Shown piece after piece: positions 61,389 through 64,000 of a stretch of DNA of 64,000 nucleotides (position 1 is its first letter; every line of letters starts with the position of its first letter). The notes beneath the pieces were generated by a model. That model saw nothing but the letters and a program-made list of their open reading frames with translations, was not told the DNA's origin and made no database searches. Source of the stretch: JADZAI01 sp047602465 (GTDB lineage Bacteria > Pseudomonadota > Alphaproteobacteria > Micropepsales > Micropepsaceae); contig JASGHF010000001.1 in the NCBI GenBank assembly GCA_047602465.1, positions 1,426,001-1,490,000 of the forward strand, written 5' to 3'. The translations under genes and the position numbers were made by a program.

Positions 61389-62542
61389 TGCAGCTGACCG
61401 AACAACATCACGAACTGAAGCGCTCGCTGATCAGGTTCATCGAGGCGGAGATCAATCCGCATGTCGATGAATGGGAAGAGGCCGGGATTTTCCCGGCGCA
61501 CGACGTCTTCCGGAAGATGGGCGCGCAAGGGTTTCTCGGCATCGGCAAGCCGGAGCAGTTCGGCGGGATGGGGCTGGACTACTCCTACACCGCGATGTTC
61601 TGCGAGGCGCTGTCGCACATCAATTGCGGCGGCGTGCCGATGGCGATCGGCGTGCAGACCGACATGGCGACGCCGGCGCTGGCCAAGTTCGGCAGCGATG
61701 AGCTGCGGCAGGAGTTTCTCGCGCCGTCGATCAGCGGCGAGTATGTCGCGTGTCTCGGCGTTTCGGAGGTGGGCGCTGGCAGCGATGTCGCCTCGCTGAA
61801 GACGACGGCGCGCAGCGATGGCGACGACTACGTCATCAATGGCGGCAAGATGTGGACCACCAATGGCAGCCAGGCCGACTGGATGTGCCTGCTGGCCAAT
61901 ACCGGCGACGGGCCGGTTCATCGCAACAAATCGCTAATCTGTCTGCCGATGAAGACCAAGGGCGTGACGGTGGCGCGGACGCTGAAGAAGATGGGGATGC
62001 ACTCATCCGACACGGCGCAGATTTTCTTTGAAGACGTGCGCGTACCGAAGCGCAACCGGATCGGGCAGGAAGGCCTCGGCTTCCAGTACCAGATGATCCA
62101 GTTCCAGGAGGAGCGCATGTATGCCGCGCTCTCGGCCAGCGAAGGGCTGGAACGCACGATCAATGACTGCATCGCCTATACGCGCGAGCGGAAGATTTTC
62201 GGCAAAAGCGTTCTCGACAATCAGGTCGTGCATTTCAAGCTGGCGGAGCTGATGACCGAGGTGGAGGCCTTGCGGGCGCTGACCTGGAAGGCGGTCGAGC
62301 GCTATGTCGCAGGCGAGGACATGACGCAGCTGGCCAGCATGGCGAAGCTCAAAGCCACGCGCCTGTCGCGCACCGTCAACGACGCCTGCCTGCAGTATTA
62401 CGGCGGCATGGGCTTCATGGACGAGACGCGCATCTCGCGTTCCTATCGCGACGGGAGGCTCGGCTCGATCGGCGGCGGGGCCGATGAGGTGATGCTGCAG
62501 ATCATCTCCAAAGGCATGGGCATCCTGCCCGCGCGCGGCTGA
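61388..62542 (+). CDS. Acyl-CoA dehydrogenase, citronellyl-CoA dehydrogenase (AtuD)-like
   Basis: 384 residues; the ATG overlaps the previous stop by one base (TAATG). The FAD/substrate motif CLGVSEVGAGSDVASLKT and the C-terminal YYGGMGFMDETRISRSYRDG are standard. The usual catalytic Glu of short- and medium-chain enzymes (YEG) reads IGG, as in isovaleryl-CoA dehydrogenase, so the base is probably Glu241 or Glu242 (QEERM). The N-terminus (KPEQFGGMGLDYSYT) is AtuD-like. It should introduce the double bond that the carboxylase needs. Confidence 0.9.
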   Translation: MQLTEQHHELKRSLIRFIEAEINPHVDEWEEAGIFPAHDVFRKMGAQGFLGIGKPEQFGGMGLDYSYTAMFCEALSHINCGGVPMAIGVQTDMATPALAKFGSDELRQEFLAPSISGEYVACLGVSEVGAGSDVASLKTTARSDGDDYVINGGKMWTTNGSQADWMCLLANTGDGPVHRNKSLICLPMKTKGVTVARTLKKMGMHSSDTAQIFFEDVRVPKRNRIGQEGLGFQYQMIQFQEERMYAALSASEGLERTINDCIAYTRERKIFGKSVLDNQVVHFKLAELMTEVEALRALTWKAVERYVAGEDMTQLASMAKLKATRLSRTVNDACLQYYGGMGFMDETRISRSYRDGRLGSIGGGADEVMLQIISKGMGILPARG

Positions 62543-64000
62543 TGACCCTGCCCGCCCGCCCCTTCACGCGCCTGCTGGTCGCCAATCGCGGCGAGATCGC
62601 CTGGCGCGTGGTGCGCGAGGCGCAGGCGTCCGGGCTGACGCCGATCGCGATCTACTCCGATGCCGACGTAAACAGCGCGCATGTGATGATAGCGCGGACG
62701 CGCCGGCGCATTGGCGCGGCGGCGCCCGCCGCGTCGTATCTCAACATTCCGGCGATCCTCGACGCGGCGAAGGCGACCGGCGCAGAGGCTGTGCATCCGG
62801 GTTATGGCTTCCTGGCGGAGAATGCTGAATTCGCCGAAGCAGTGATCGCCGCCGGGCTGGTTTGGATCGGTCCGCCGCCGGATGCCATTCGCGCGATGGG
62901 CGACAAGGGCGCGGCCAAACGCGTCGCGCGGCAAGCGGGCGTGCCGTTGATCCCCGGATATGACGGCGACGACCAGAGCGATGCGACGTTGAGCGCCGAG
63001 GCCGCGAAGATCGGCTGGCCGGTGATGATCAAGGCCGCGATGGGGGGCGGCGGACGCGGGATGCGGCGCGTGGAGCGCGCGGACGATTTCGCCACGGCGC
63101 TGGCGAGCGCACGGCGGGAGGCCAAGAGCGCCTTCGCCGACGACCGGGTGATCCTGGAGAAGGCCATCGACGGCGCGCGGCATGTCGAAGTGCAGGTGTT
63201 CGGCGATGCGCAGGGCAATGTCGTCCACCTGAGCGAGCGCGACTGTTCGGTGCAGCGGCGTAACCAGAAGGTTCTGGAGGAGGCGCCCGCCCCCGGCATG
63301 ACGGCGGAGCTGCGCGCGGCGATGGGCGCAGCGGCGGAGAAACTGGCGCGGGCAGTCGGATACGTGAATGCCGGGACCGTGGAATTTCTGCTGGCGCAGG
63401 ACGGCCAGTTCTACTTCCTGGAGATGAATACCCGCATCCAGGTGGAGCATCCGGTAACCGAGATGGTGACGGGGCTGAACCTGATCCGCCTGCAGTTCGA
63501 TATCGCCATGGGAAAGCCATTGTCGATCGATCTGGAGGGCGTGGCGCTGAACGGCCATGCCATCGAGGCGCGGCTGTGTGCGGAAGACCCCGATGACGGC
63601 TTCAAGCCGCAGACCGGCACGCTGACCATGTCGACGGAAGGCGTGCCGCGTGATGTGCGGATCGACTGGTCCGGAACGCCGGATGTGACCGGCGATTACG
63701 ATTCCATGATCGCCAAGGTGATCGCTCATGGCGCGACACGCGACGAAGCGCGGCTGAAGCTGATCGCGGCGCTGGACGGCCTTGCGGTGCTGGGCCTCCG
63801 AACCAACCGGGCGTTTCTGCGCGATGTCCTGAGCGATGCCGACTTCGCGGCGGGCGGCGTCGATACCGGCTGGTTGACGCGGCGCGCAGCGAACGCGCCG
63901 GCCTTTGACGCGGAGCTGGGCGGAATCGCCGCTGCATTGCTGGCGAAGGGCGCCGGCGACGGATGGAGTTCGACAGCGGCGCGCAAGACGCCCGTCTGGC
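62542..64000 (+). CDS. Biotin carboxylase (alpha) subunit, AtuF/MccA-like, truncated by the window end
   Basis: 486 residues are visible; the ATG overlaps the acyl-CoA dehydrogenase stop by one base. LLVANRGEIAWRVVREAQ opens the biotin carboxylase domain; AVHPGYGFLAENAEFAE, the ATP-grasp GGGGRGMRRV and RNQKVLEEAPAPG motifs are present, with the catalytic region EMNTRIQVEHPVTEMVTG. The biotin carboxyl-carrier domain would follow beyond the window. It carboxylates biotin and feeds the beta subunit encoded two genes upstream. Confidence 0.93.
   Translation, partial: MTLPARPFTRLLVANRGEIAWRVVREAQASGLTPIAIYSDADVNSAHVMIARTRRRIGAAAPAASYLNIPAILDAAKATGAEAVHPGYGFLAENAEFAEAVIAAGLVWIGPPPDAIRAMGDKGAAKRVARQAGVPLIPGYDGDDQSDATLSAEAAKIGWPVMIKAAMGGGGRGMRRVERADDFATALASARREAKSAFADDRVILEKAIDGARHVEVQVFGDAQGNVVHLSERDCSVQRRNQKVLEEAPAPGMTAELRAAMGAAAEKLARAVGYVNAGTVEFLLAQDGQFYFLEMNTRIQVEHPVTEMVTGLNLIRLQFDIAMGKPLSIDLEGVALNGHAIEARLCAEDPDDGFKPQTGTLTMSTEGVPRDVRIDWSGTPDVTGDYDSMIAKVIAHGATRDEARLKLIAALDGLAVLGLRTNRAFLRDVLSDADFAAGGVDTGWLTRRAANAPAFDAELGGIAAALLAKGAGDGWSSTAARKTPVW

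Overview
The window is high-GC (mid to high 60s %), densely coded chromosomal DNA of an alphaproteobacterium. The evidence is a PhyR/NepR/EcfG general stress response locus, the murA-DUF2948 pair, TamA/TamB, TonB receptors, a PhhA-type phenylalanine hydroxylase and many acyl-CoA enzymes. The order looks sphingomonad- or caulobacter-like, but the sequence alone does not settle it. I see no rRNA, CRISPR array, insertion sequence or prophage. One tRNA (Thr, anticodon GGT) is present.

Layout. 0-0.2 kb: the 5' end of a RelE-like toxin gene (minus strand) with a palindromic operator and what looks like a leaderless promoter. 0.5-2.5 kb: murA, a DUF2948 gene and a 49-residue gene. 3.2-4.6 kb: a transglutaminase and a small membrane protein. 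4.7-14.3 kb: a general stress island with phyR, nepR, ecfG and a membrane HisKA_2 sensor whose ATPase domain is degenerate. Around it are eight copies of the alphaproteobacterial EcfG promoter (GGAAC-N16/17-CGTT; seven with N16, one with N17). They drive phyR itself, nepR-ecfG, a five-gene membrane/CsbD/PRC operon, a three-gene operon of tiny proteins, sodB, an entericidin and several unknown small proteins. 14.4-19.7 kb: tamA-tamB.

19.7-36.9 kb: mixed metabolism. It holds crotonases, TerC and ExoD membrane proteins, a leucine-type dehydrogenase divergent from phhA, a cyclase-RDD fusion, a redoxin plus DsbD/ScsB pair, GNAT enzymes, a TetR regulator with a clear dyad operator, a thiolase, an FAD oxidoreductase, and a PP-loop gene with an apparent frameshift. 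37-39 kb: a TonB receptor behind a Zur-box-like palindrome. 39-41.5 kb: a hybrid histidine kinase. 41.5-42.2 kb: a long gap without a credible protein gene. Its minus strand folds into several GCAA-tetraloop hairpins and ends in a strong terminator, so it is a candidate large structured RNA of unknown type.

42.2-54.3 kb: thioesterases (one frameshifted), an aldo/keto reductase-SDR pair, a cyclic-nucleotide-binding patatin lipase, an acyltransferase, a dienoyl-CoA isomerase-like enzyme, an MFS transporter, a GST, a MaoC hydratase and a TPR methyltransferase. 54.3-56.8 kb: three DJ-1/PfpI-superfamily genes around a DUF1272 zinc protein. 57.4-59.7 kb: a von Willebrand lipoprotein and a glycine-rich protein. 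59.8-64 kb: a carboxylase beta / acyl-CoA dehydrogenase / biotin carboxylase operon in the order of Pseudomonas atuC-atuD-atuF (acyclic terpenoid catabolism); it is cut by the window end.
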